Shown here piece after piece: positions 21,433-31,721 of a stretch of 64,000 nt of DNA; positions within the stretch are counted from its first letter, which is position 1; every line of letters begins with the position of its first letter. The translations under genes and the position numbers were made by a program. The DNA is taken from positions 1,615,700,301-1,615,764,300 of the forward strand of contig NC_056725.1 in the NCBI RefSeq assembly GCF_019279795.1, in the 5' to 3' direction. Under the pieces are notes generated by a model. It was not told where the DNA came from and ran no database searches. It saw nothing but the letters and a program-made list of their open reading frames with translations. Origin of the DNA: Protopterus annectens (taxonomy: Eukaryota > Chordata > Ceratodontiformes > Protopteridae).

Positions 21433-22144
21433 TATCTCCCAGCACCTGCAATGATAGAATTGCATGTGTGGACTGCAGGTACAGCCTGCTTTTCTAGGTA
21501 TCTGCACTTGTGCATGTGACAGCCTCTGCACCAGTTGCTGCCCACCATTCAGTAATTGCATGCAGCCTGCTGTGTGGTGATTGCATTACTCACTGTGATT
21601 GCAGCCCACTGCTATAAAATGCTAGGTTAGGTAGGCATAGCCCTTTCAGCTTTCCAAGGTGGGGCCCATGCTTGTTTGCTCTGGACACCGTTGTGTCAGT
21701 CAGAAGGTTGGTATATATCTCTTATCTGAAGTTAGGGGGGTAGCCAGTTATATGCATGTTGTACTCAAACCTGAATGTTGCTGCTTCCAGTACACACTTC
21801 TCAGTGTAGACATGTACTCACCTTTCCAAATGCTAACACAGGATACATGGGAGTATGTACTTTATTTCTGACTTACACAATTAACTGCCATACAAATGTG
21901 GTTATTGCACTGTATTCCTGTAGCCAGTATTTATCCTGGTCTGATACTGTGTGGTGTTTGTAAGGTGCTACTGTAACATTATTCCCTGCTAGGATGGCTG
22001 GTTCTCCTCTCACAGTCATGTCATGCAATTCCACAACAACTGCTGGTAAAGACCCACAGAACAGGCTTTGTGTTATACCATTCCTAATTTCCATTTACAT
22101 TCTCTCATTGTAATGCATGATATATTTATTTCAGAACCAAGTTA

Positions 22145-22215
22145 TTTGTATATCTGCTGTGGCTTAGTGGTAATTCATGCAGTCTATTGTGTCAATGGTC
22201 TGGGGTTCGAGACTG
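22145..22215 (+). mobile_element. tRNA-derived SINE head
   Basis: A box TGGCTTAGTGG (22160-22170) and B box GGGTTCGAGAC (22203-22213) at tRNA-like spacing. Confidence 0.65.
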
Positions 22216-22267
22216 GCAGAGGTTTGTTCTTTTGCCACTCAGCAGAACAAAGGCCCTGCCATAGAGT

Positions 22268-22400
22268 GACTAAGGCACTTTTAAGCAGTTGAAAGCGGGT
22301 TTGCGTGACGCTTAACAATGCTTAACTAAGTGCAGACATGTGCACACTCACTTAAACCCGCTTACTACTGCTTAAAAGTGCTTACTCCCACTAACCCCCG
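22268..22400 (+). repeat. Cluster of GCTTAA/GCTTAC motifs
   Basis: At least seven copies of GCTTAA, GCTTAC or close variants (and reverse forms) in about 130 bp. It lies 580 bp beyond the 3' end of the second Myb/SANT gene, comparable to 4685-4880 and to the looser cluster at 25330-25520. Confidence 0.45.
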
Positions 22401-22979
22401 CGCTAATTTCTTTGAAAGAAAAGAAAATGGGGAGATAGGAAAGTGGTGAAAAAGGGGGCACAAAGAGGGACAGACAGTAGGTAAATAAGCTCAGGATGTG
22501 CAAGACGGGTGTAGGGAAGGTCCATAGCTGCCCATTTCTTTACCAGCAACAGCTGTGCATATGCAATAAATTTGGAGTGATATTTGAAACCTTCCACCCC
22601 TGGGAGAGGGGTGAGGACAACAAAGTATGTTGTACTGCCAAATATAATTATCAGTTTACATGTCCAATGGACATGTGTGCGAAATGGGCAGCTATGTATG
22701 GGGTGTAATTTGTTTGTGGGTACAGATTGCCCTTTTTGTTTTTTTTTTTTTTTCAGGTGAGAGTGGGAAGTGAGGTAGAGGAAGTAGGTATGTCCGGGGA
22801 GGTAGGTTGGGGAGGTAAACAGACAAAACAGACAAGACGCATACAGGGGCGGTGTATGACACATGGGGTGGGTGAACACAATTGACGGGGTCGGATGTTT
22901 GGAAATCGCAAGCCCATGAGCCCACAGATGGTAACAGTGGAACTGAGATCCCCACCCATGGGCAGTCACCACTGCACCT
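22401..22979. other. Non-coding, 3' flank of second Myb/SANT gene
   Basis: Contains a T-run (22738-22755). Long frames here are low-complexity and have no recognisable domain. Confidence 0.5.
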
Positions 22980-23322
22980 TCACAGCCCCGAGGGTGGCTG
23001 TGCTGGGGGCTGCGTAGGATGGGCAGGCTCACCCATGAGACGCACCACTCTCACCTCGAGCTGGCATAGGGGATCAGTGACTGAATGCTGGATCTCCCTA
23101 CGCACCACAACCTGGACCCTTCGAAGAATGACAGGTGGCCCTTCTCCGCCCACGCTTGCATGGGGGGATGAGCCCCATCCCCTGCAGCGCTTCCACCCGA
23201 AGGTGGCACAGGACCAATGGAGGAGGGGAGCCCGGGCTGGGCACCGGACCTGCTGGTGCCAGGTGCACTCGCCAGCTGAGGAGGGACAGGTGGGTCCGCT
23301 GGGACCGGCCTTTCCATACGTT

Positions 23323-24718
23323 CTGTGATTAGGTGTGTTTAATTGCAACATAAACAACAGCATTCCAGATTAGTTATAACAGCATGCAGTAATATTCCCA
23401 TTAGCCCAACACACCAAGGTTCCAACAGTTGAACAGCAAGCATAACACATGCATATATTGAACCACAGTGGATATTCCAACAGCATGCAGGGATGTTTGG
23501 TAGCAACAGGCCACCATGATTGTGGTGTTTAAACAGGGCACATGCATCAATGTGAATGCAAATATTTATAGAACAATAGGACATATGTCCCAACAGATTA
23601 CACATACCCATTGAGGTGTGGAATTGCATGGTTTATGCACATGCAGTAGGGTGTAGAAAAAAACCTTGGTTAACATCTTATAATTACCTTTTAGTCTACA
23701 CTGCATTCCTAGTGACTGCAGGTATATATCCCCTACATGTATTATTACACTTGCGACCATACATTAGGTTGTGTAATGGGTTTGGCTAGTTCAATATATG
23801 CCTGACCTATATCTGCCACACTAACTGTCCAGGATGCAGATGTTACTGCTACATATTTCTTGATTGCATTTCTATTTCTTTATCTACATATCTGGGATGT
23901 TTTCACATGACATTTTCACTTCAATTTGTACAGAATCCTGCATTTCTTGACACACACACTCACATTTCTGGGGAAAAATAACATGCTACACGTGTGCCAG
24001 ATTTAATTATGCATGCCAGCCAGTAACTGACTGTTGCGGACTGTATATATGCTTCACAGCTACTAGCACTTCCATCACCCACTTTATATGGGACTGCACA
24101 ACTCTGGGTTGCCAGCACTTTTTCAAACAGTACTATTTGTATAATGCAAGGGTACAACAATATTTCAAACTCTGTGACACAGACACACTCCGGGTTTTAG
24201 AACTTTATTAATGGCATTACACACTTTTCTACAAGCTCACTCCTTTATTTGCTTTAATGGTGCATATGGCAGACATGTTCAAGACATATTATACCTTTAT
24301 TAACAGGTTAGAACGCTCTTTTTTCAGGCTGACTCACTTATTTTATATGACAGTGCCTGCAGAGAAATTATTCCAGACATATGTTACCTTTCTTAATGGG
24401 TTACTACACTCTTTTTCTGCCTCTCTGATGTTTTTATCTGACAGTACATGCAGAGGACTTATTCAGGCAATTTTATGGCTGTATTATTTGACTACAACAC
24501 TTTCTTTCATGCTCTCTCCCATATTTTATATAACAATACATGCAGAATAATCACTAACATGCCTGGTGGCACAGCCTTAGTAGCCTATCAGCATAGGCTT
24601 GCTGATTTGCAGCACGGTCACCTGCAGCTGTAAGTAAATGAAGGGATATTGAGACATACCTATCCGTTATACATACTCAATTATCAATTCTTGCATACTG
24701 CATTCCATGGCTACATAC
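23323..24718 (-). other. Predicted intron of second Myb/SANT gene
   Basis: GT-AG boundaries with phase continuity. AT-rich, with no other feature seen. Confidence 0.55.
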
Positions 24719-25022
24719 TCAGTTGTGGGGCATCCTGCATCCCACGGGCCTCCTGTATCCATTGGTTCAGGCGGTCCTGCTTCCGACTCTTCAAGTCTGC
24801 ATAGTGGTGACGGACATGCTCACCAGTCCGAGGAACGCCTGTGGCACTGGTGAGGTCATGAGCTAACCGGTTCCAAGCCTCTGCCTTGTTCTCCATCCCT
24901 TGGAACTGGCCCTGCAGGAGTCTTGACTCATGACAGTGAACAAGGAGCCAAACCATGTATTTCGACTCCTCAATGCCCCAACGTTGCACTCGGAAGCATG
25001 TTCCCTCTCCGACACCAGCCAT
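24719..25022 (-). CDS. Second Myb/SANT gene exon 1
   Basis: 101 codons plus one base, uninterrupted. It covers the DNA-binding trihelix-like domain. Start chosen at the first ATG, MAGVGEG. Confidence 0.68.
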
Positions 25023-25220
25023 TCTAACTGCAGATGTGAGCTACAATCAGTTATGGCGTGTATTTCTGCCTATGGGGCTTAAATATGCCGCATTTCACTC
25101 ACTTTTTTGTGATTGGCCGTTTTTTTAAATTCTCGGCTGACTGCAGACCTGCTTAGTAATGGTTAAACTACCATTAGTAAGTATATGTATGTTAACAGTG
25201 GCTGTTTCCCCTAAGTTGTC

Positions 25221-25285
25221 ATGGCTTAATGGTTCTGTACTTTGCTTGTGATGCACAGAGTCCTGGGTTCGAACCTTGTCATTCA
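25221..25285 (+). mobile_element. tRNA-derived SINE head
   Basis: A box ATGGCTTAATGG near 25221 and B box GGGTTCGAACC at 25265-25275. Confidence 0.65.
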
Positions 25286-25649
25286 TTTTATTTTCATATT
25301 GTGCAGACAGGCTAGGGGGTGTGGCTGCGTTTAAGCAACTTTGCTCTCTGTTGCTCCTTGGTGCCCTGGTTGTTGTGGTGCACACGTCCGCGCAAACACA
25401 TTGCACTGGTTAAAGCGCTATTTTGCTATGGGCACCTCTATTGCGCTGGGTTAACCATTATTAAACTATGGGCAACTCTATTGCACTGGGTGAAGCACTG
25501 CTTAATAGCAGGCAATTATATATCAGGATCATTTAAAATATTTATTTTGTTCACTGATACATTGGCCATTTCACTGCGTTTTAGTAGTATTTACAGATAT
25601 TTGTCTGGTATTATTTCATATACTGATTTAAAAATAAATACGAAGGGGA

Positions 25650-25713
25650 GTGGTGAGACTTGAACCATGAATGCCTCTTCTTTGTATGAATGCTGTACCA
25701 TTACGCTATTGCT
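25650..25713 (-). mobile_element. tRNA-derived SINE head
   Basis: Minus strand: A-box-like GCGTAATGGTACAG and B box GGTTCAAGTCT at tRNA spacing. Confidence 0.6.
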
Positions 25714-26162
25714 ATTTGGTGTGATTTGCATAAACATTCTTTCTTATGCTCTTCCATGTCAGAATTGCTAACTCTAGCTAAGCAATGGGCACACCCGTGC
25801 ACACATGCGCAAATACGGGCAGTTATTTTGAGAATTTAAAATAATAAATTTAATGTTTTGCTTTTTATAACTGTGATGGGGGTTTACAATATCAGGGAGT
25901 GTGGTGTTGGGTGCAGGGACATTTGAGCGGACTCACTCTTGTGTATTTGCTTTTACTTTTCAAACACTTGCAGGGGCATGGACATTTAGACTGCTCGGCA
26001 GTCGGACACGCCCCCTACTTTCTTACACTGTCTGTGTACGACTTACGGTTGGGTCAGCGTGCCCTCATGCATATTCATGGTGCGCTGACATCATACCGTT
26101 CAACTGCAGCCTCCGAGTAAGACTTATTAAGTCTTACACAGAGGATTTGTGAATCTGGGGGA

Positions 26163-26235
<73 letters not shown>
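26163..26235. repeat. (AT)n microsatellite then poly-T
   Basis: AT run 26163-26217 followed by about 18 T. Confidence 0.95.
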
Positions 26236-26640
26236 GTTAAAACAGGTTAAACAATGCAATAATACAGTAAATAAACACAGAAAAGGCTAACGCACTTGAG
26301 TGTGTAGCCCTAAACAGTAAATGCAATTAAAACTCTACAAAATTAGCAATTTAAAACTTTTAAAAGAAGCAAGGCAAGTACACAACTGAAAAACGATTTA
26401 AGAGGCAGTAATACAGTAGAATAAGTAGCTAGTCTACATATACAGAAAAGTCTCTATATACAGAAAAGCAGCTAAAACAACACTAAAACAATTCAGATAC
26501 AGTGCAACCTAGAGCACTTGAGTTGTAGCAATATTAAGGCAAATATAGTTTTAATAAATGCATTAAAATATACTCTGTATTTCCAAAATGTTTGAGAAGC
26601 ACAGTCAGAACACAAGGAGATTGCAAAGGCCAGAGATAAT
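26236..26640. other. AT-rich non-coding region
   Basis: A-rich, with imperfect repeats around TATACAGAAAAG (about 26438 and 26457). Nothing else recognised. Confidence 0.5.
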
Positions 26641-26713
26641 GCATTGGCCAGAGTTCAGGATCGAACCTTTTACCTTGTGCATGGGAGGCGAATACCTTAA
26701 CCGTTGCATCCCA
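26641..26713 (-). mobile_element. tRNA-Gly-like SINE head
   Basis: Minus strand: GGTTAAGGTATTCGCC, then TCCCAT at the anticodon-loop position (CCC), then B box GGTTCGATCCT and an end GGCCAATGCA typical of tRNA-Gly. It abuts LINE coding sequence at 26722. Confidence 0.7.
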
Positions 26714-26721
26714 TTGCCCAC

Positions 26722-28990
26722 AAGTGGGGATAGCATTCTGGATTTGGTTTTCACCAACATGGGTGACCGCTTTACCACTCCCATAGTATGTTCTTCCCTG
26801 GTGAGATCAGATTATCGGACTGTCTTGTTCGAAGTTTCTATCCCAACCAACCCTCCCCAGCCATAATCAAGATAAAAAAAAAATTCTCAAAAGCTGATTA
26901 GAGCCTCCTAAGGGAAGGTATCTGTAGTTTCAGATGCCCCCCCCCCTCAGAGGATGCAGACAACTTTGCTGAACAGTATGTCAGTGCAGTATCCAAGCAC
27001 CTGCACAACTGCATGGATTCAGCCATACCAACAGAACTAAAACCTGCTCCTCTAGGAAACACAAACCTGTTTAGTTGACATCCTCTGTCAATAGGCTTTA
27101 CAACAAAAGGAAGAAACTGTTGTTCAAAGGCAAAAAGGAACACATTTCAAATTGGAAAAACTCCCTCCTTAGCCTCAACAAGCAAATTAGATTACTAGTG
27201 AAAACCTCCAAACCTAATTATGAATTGAAACTAGCCTCCAAAACAAAAGGAAACCACAAAGCCTGTTTTAGTTACATCAGGAACCCCATGGCAAAGCCCA
27301 GGTTTGTTGCGGATTAGTATTTAACAGTATCACCTACACTAATCCTGTTGACTTAGCCAACCTGCTAGCAGATAGGTTCAGTGCAAATTTCACCCCCCTG
27401 TCACCCCCGAGGCCCTTTCAACATCCTGATACTTGTCCTGCACCTCACATCTCCATAGATCAAGTGTAAAAGGCCCTATCCAAGGCAAAGAACACAGCTT
27501 CCATGGGACCTGATAATATCCAAGGCTGTATTCTGCATCATCTCCAGCAAGAACTGGCTTCACCAGTACAGGCTTCATCCCAGGAGAGTGGAGAACTGCC
27601 ATTGTCATACCCTTGCACAAAGGTGGTGCCACTACTGACCCTGGAAACTATCACCCCATTAGCTTGACAACTCTGATCTATAAAGCCATATATCATATTA
27701 TTATGGATCTCATAAACAAGGACATAGGCAGTTTCCAAGCACTTGACCCCACCCAGTTTGGATTCATCAAAGGCAGATCTTGCCTGTTGAACCTTCTTTG
27801 AGACTGTCACCAAGACTCTGGATGAAGGAAAGTCAGTACATACAGCTTACTTTGACTTGGCCAAGGCCTTTGACACAATCCCCAACTCGGGCATCATCGA
27901 AAAGCTAACACAACTGGGCATAAATCCGTATCTCATCAGGTGGGTGCACAACCCTCAAGGTCAAAATATGTGCCTCCACCTCCAATAGCAGACCTATCAC
28001 TAGTGGAGTTCCACAGGGATCTGTCCTAGGACCCCTACTGTTTGGTATCTACTTCTCAGAGATCCAGGCAAAGACAAAAGGCCTGTGGCTGACCATGTTT
28101 GTGGACAACTGTAAGTTGAGTGCTGTCATTAATTCCCCAAATGATGTTAATATACTGCAAGATGATCTCCTAGCAGCTAATGACTGGTGCCAAAGTCATG
28201 GCCTCAAGCTAAATGCAAAATAATTATCATAACATTCAGCGAAAACACAGGCCCCTACTGATTACCACATCAATGACAAACTCCTAAACACACAACCTGT
28301 GGTGAAAGACCTGGATACTTAGGTTGATAATTTCACATTTGACCATCATGTAGTGGCAGTGGTCAGAAAAGCCTTTTACTTGGTTCATCTCATAAGTAAA
28401 GGGATTACATTCAGAAAAAAGGAGGTTATTCCCTTTCTATACTCCTCCCTCATTAGATCAATATTTGAGTATATTGCCATTTGATGTGTACCTTTTCAAA
28501 TGTCTGCACCAACTGGAAAGGCCACTGAAATACCTCACAAAGAGAATCCATGGATTCTTGAGCCTTTCCTCGTACAGCTTGCTCAGAGGTGATCTGTGTT
28601 TCACATACAAGGCAATCTTGGACTCTGCCCTACTAGAGATGCTCCATATCCATAAGTCTAACTCGTTGCACATTACCCGCTCATAGGGCCTAAACCTAAT
28701 ATGCGACATCAACAAAACCTGATGGAGAGACAGGTTTGTCTCCCAGAGGATGCCCCGTCCCTGGAATAGACTTCCTATACATGACAAACAGAGTACCTCA
28801 CTGACCCTTTTCAAGCGCAACCTTGATGAGTTGATGGGAAGATACAAATTTGTCTCAAGGGTTCCACCTGTGTCTCTCACTGACAAGGGTGACATGTGCT
28901 GACTGAGGTTTCTTTTTGGGGATAAACTCTTGGCTAGGCTTGTAAGGGCCCCAGGGCCATTAGCCTAGTAACCTCCTATGATCCTGTATG
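26722..28990 (+). mobile_element. CR1/L2-type LINE ORF2, 5'-truncated
   Basis: Begins in the endonuclease C-terminus (SILDLVFTNMGDR, and SDY where SDH is expected). A basic linker follows (ENISNW-type, LVKTSKPNYELKL), then RT blocks 1-2 at 27600-27800 (HKGGATTDPGNYHPISL, FGFIKGRSCLLNLL). Block A is YFDLAKAFDT (about 27848-27880). GSVLGPLL is near 28018-28040, and the active-site box reads FVDN instead of F/Y-A-D-D near 28097. The C-terminal block (TYKAILDSALLEMLHIHKS) and family tail (CCTAGTAACCTCCTATGATC, about 28964-28983) complete it. Many frameshifts and stops. Inactive. Confidence 0.85.
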
Positions 28991-29045
28991 CCACAATAGA
29001 CTCTTTGTGGGATTCACACTCAACTTCTCACTCATCACAATTCAA

Positions 29046-30130
29046 ATCTAAAGGCCCCCTCACCCTATGGCCATACAGCAACTCATAGGGTGAAAATCCT
29101 GTGGATTCCTGGTGTACCTCTCCATATGCAAACAGTAGATGGGGAAATATTTGTTACACTGTCACTTAAACTGGTCTGTAAATGACTGCAGCATGCTCTT
29201 CAGTGTAGAGTTTAACTTCTCCACAAAACCATTAGTCTGGGGATGGTAGGGGGTGATCTTTAGGTGCTTCACCCCACAGCGCTTACACAGAGAAGCCAGT
29301 AGTCTGTCATGAAATTGGGACCTCTATCAGTAAGTATTTCTGTTAAGAAGCCCACCCTGCTGAAAATCTGTAGCAAAGCATTTGCCACCTTCTCTACCTC
29401 AATAGAGGACAGTGCCACCACCTCAGGATATCTAGTAGCATAATCTACTACCACTAGGATATACTTCTCCCTGTGGAACTTGGGGTACTCAGAGGCCCCA
29501 CAATATCCATAGTTACCCAAGAAACAGCTTCTCAGTTAAAGGCAAAGGCATCAAAGGAGCTTTGACCTTTTTTCCTGCCTTGCCTACTTTCTGGCATGAC
29601 TCACAGGTTCTGCAGTATCCTGTTACATCCCTTGCAATCCCAGGCCAATAAAAGTTCTGCATAATATGTCTCTTGATATGCTTTATTCCCATATAACCTG
29701 CAAAAGGAATGTCATGGGCTATGGATTGAAGTGCCAGATGGTAGGCTCTAGGCATTTCCAACTGCTGTATTACCTCACCCACTAGTCCTCCCTCAGGAGT
29801 CCCCTCTCTATACATTAACCCTCTGTTCCAGTGTACAGACTCTCCTTTTTCTTGAGAATCAGGTGCCTCCCTAGCTACCTCCCTCAAACCTCTCAGTGTA
29901 GGGTCCAAGAGCTGAGCCCGTCTCAGCTCAATCTTTCTAACTCTTCCCAGCTTCCCTTCCACAGGAAGTCTGGTATTCTCTGACAACAGTGTTTCAGTGT
30001 CAGCCTGGGTAGTACCTCTCACCTCTGCCCTTGCAATCGCCCTGTCCAAGGGAACACCAGTACCTACCAGCAGTTGTGGTTCACCTTCAGACTCATTGTT
30101 GCAGAGTAGCTCCCTCCCTGAAATAGCCAC
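29046..30130 (-). pseudogene. Gypsy integrase with N-terminal linker
   Basis: The first 205-residue frame (30130-29513) has a charged linker (LRRAQLLDPTLRGLREVA) and an HHCC zinc-binding domain (AYHLALQSIAHDIP, FYWPGIARDV, CRTCESCQ). The core follows in another frame (29520-29269): VVVDYATRYPEVVAL (first Asp) and ILTDRGPNF (second Asp). HPQTNG followed by E (the catalytic Glu) is near 29210, and YELLYGHRVRGPL near 29060. Frameshifts fall at about 29515 and 29290. Confidence 0.82.
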
Positions 30131-30146
30131 ATCACCAGCCCTGGCT

Positions 30147-30560
30147 TTAGGTGTGCGGTCTGTCTGGGACTCCCCAAGCTACCACACTCACATGCCTGTC
30201 TCCAAGGCTGACTGCATGTAACTGATGCACACAAGGTACTGCATTACCAAAATCATTCCCTATCAAAACATCTGCATGGATATCCTCAAATACACCTACT
30301 TCCTTGCTTCCTTTTCCACCCTCCCTGTCAAGGTGAACCCTGGCCAAAGTGATTTGGAATGGGGTCCCTCCTAAAGCTCTGAATGGAGTGGACTGCCCAA
30401 GCAAGTACTGCTCCTGTTTAAAAACCACAGGCTTCAAAATGGTTGTCAAAGGCTGTGTCTCTCTTAGCAGTGGCCTGTTTTCCATCCACTAAGATAGGAT
30501 ATAAACATTGGTGATAGTTTGGTACCCCTATTGTCTCTAGACAACATATCACTGGCATAC
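30147..30560 (-). pseudogene. Gypsy aspartic protease, degenerate
   Basis: Minus-strand frames show ILVDGKQATAKRDTA (the active-site D-T-G reads D-T-A) and, in a second frame, HADVLIGNDFG, the conserved C-terminal hydrophobic-GxD motif. A frameshift lies between them near 30450. Would process Gag-Pol if intact. Confidence 0.7.
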
Positions 30561-30589
30561 TGTTATTCCCACTTGCTGGCTCCCCCACC

Positions 30590-31721
30590 TTTTGTTCCCC
30601 CCTTGCCTCCATGGACATCTGTATGATACATGGCTCCACTGTTTACATTTAAAACATTTAATCATTGATCCTAGCCATGGACCTGAACTATTGGCTTCCC
30701 CCTGTTACTGGTTGACTCTGTTGGGGTGGTTTAGGCTGCCCACCATGGGTTCCCTTATATCCATGTGCAGCACTGGGTATCCCTTTCCTGTGCAGTGATC
30801 ATTGCTCATTAGAGATGCCCTTTTCCCCCAGCTCATCTGCAGAGTTACATTCTCAGTCTGCCAATCAGATTCTCATGTCCCCAGGCAAAGTTCTAAGGGC
30901 TTGTTCCCTCACCAAAAGGTCGGTCAGTCCTTGAAAAGTGGTGACCTGACACCCATTCACCCACCTATGAAAATAAGTGCTTAACTCAGCAATATAATCA
31001 CACACACTTTTATCTGCCTTGTGTCTATGCTTTACTTTTTTTCTGTAAACTTCAGGTGTTAACTTAAAACATTCATGTAAACATTTCTTTACTTTATTGT
31101 AGTTTAAACAATCAATATCAGACAATTTAGAAACAGCAGTTACAGCTTTACCATAGAGTAAGAGGGTTAGAAACCGTACCCAGAGCCTTTGGTCAACATT
31201 ATACTGTTTACATACTGTTTCAAATATATGAATACAACTATCAAAATGACCACCCTCTGTAAATTGTGGAAAAAATTTACTGACCTTTATTGCTTCTGGG
31301 GTTCAGTTATTCCCTTTCCCATTGCCTCCATGACCCTGGTGAAAAGTCAGCAACTCCTTCACATGTTGACATTGCTTCTCATTTTCTTCAGTTTCCAAAT
31401 GCTGCAGTTTTTCATTTTCTTCAGCCTCCAAGTGCTGCAGTCTCTCTGCTGATTCTAATTCCATATGTTTGGCCTCCAGTTCAAGTCTCTTTAACTCCAG
31501 ACAGATAAGTCCTCTTAGGAAAAGGTGAACTGTCTTGTTTCTGAGAGCTGTAAATCTCCATCACCAGACTGGTTATCTTCCTGGTTGCTGGTCTGGACTA
31601 CAGCTGCAATTAAGGCTGAAATCACTTCCTCTTTAGTCAGGTTGCCATGCGCCAGTCCTTTGGCTTCACATACCTTGGCCAACTGGTTCTTTGTCAGCTT
31701 GCCATAATCCTCTGCTGACAT
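30590..31721 (-). pseudogene. Gypsy Gag, degenerate
   Basis: N-terminus MSAEDYGKLTKNQLAKVCEA (31721-31515), with a SAP-like helix pair followed by KEEVISALIAA. A capsid/SCAN-like segment is at 31125-30865 (KLTPEVYRKKVKHR, then REQALRTLPGDMR). One zinc knuckle (CFKCKQWSHVSYRC) lies near 30660-30620. Frameshifts and stops separate the three parts. Start chosen at the ATG before the SAP-like domain, as in related gypsy Gags. Confidence 0.8.

Larger units (their letters stand above)
20380..22144. other. Non-coding region with microsatellites
   Basis: No gene recognised. It holds a CT-rich stretch (20655-20680), (AT)n (20692-20744), (TTTA)n (21291-21319) and a TC/TCTG run (21361-21432). Confidence 0.6.
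22980..25022 (-). pseudogene. Second Myb/SANT-like gene, two exons
   Basis: Minus-strand gene. Exon 1 (25022-24719) starts MAGVGEGTCFRVQRWGIEES and encodes a Myb/SANT or MADF-like trihelix domain: Trp residues, a central LLQGQF, AWNRLAHDL and VRHHYADLKSRKQDRL. The donor is CTGA before GTATGT (GT 24718-24717). The intron is 24718-23323. Exon 2 begins at 23322 after TCACAG and joins in phase (split Lys codon), giving a Pro/Gly/Ser-rich linker (PVPADPPVPPQLASAPGTSR). A frameshift near 23140 leads to a basic, heptad-like end (RREIQHSVTDPLCQLEVRV) and a stop near 22980. No transposase accompanies it. It may be the Myb partner of another Harbinger family. Confidence 0.68.
25023..26162. other. Non-coding region with SINEs
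   Basis: Holds two tRNA-like SINE heads (25221-25285 +, 25650-25713 -) and a GC-rich stretch with recurring TTAAAGCGCT/GGGTTAACC-type motifs at 25330-25520. No coding signal. Confidence 0.55.

Noticed and set aside
21017..21454. 145-residue frame over TTTA and TC tracts
   Set aside because: Low-complexity translation of microsatellites.
22403..23032. 209-residue minus-strand open frame
   Set aside because: Low-complexity composition with poly-Lys from a T-run and no domain. It overlaps the better-supported Myb/SANT exon 2.
22960..23330. GC-rich patch as a CpG island promoter
   Set aside because: The GC bias is explained by Pro/Gly/Ala-rich exon 2 of the second Myb/SANT gene, which is in phase with exon 1.
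26641..26713. Functional tRNA-Gly gene
   Set aside because: A/B boxes are present, but stems are mismatched and it abuts LINE sequence. SINE head or pseudogene is likelier.
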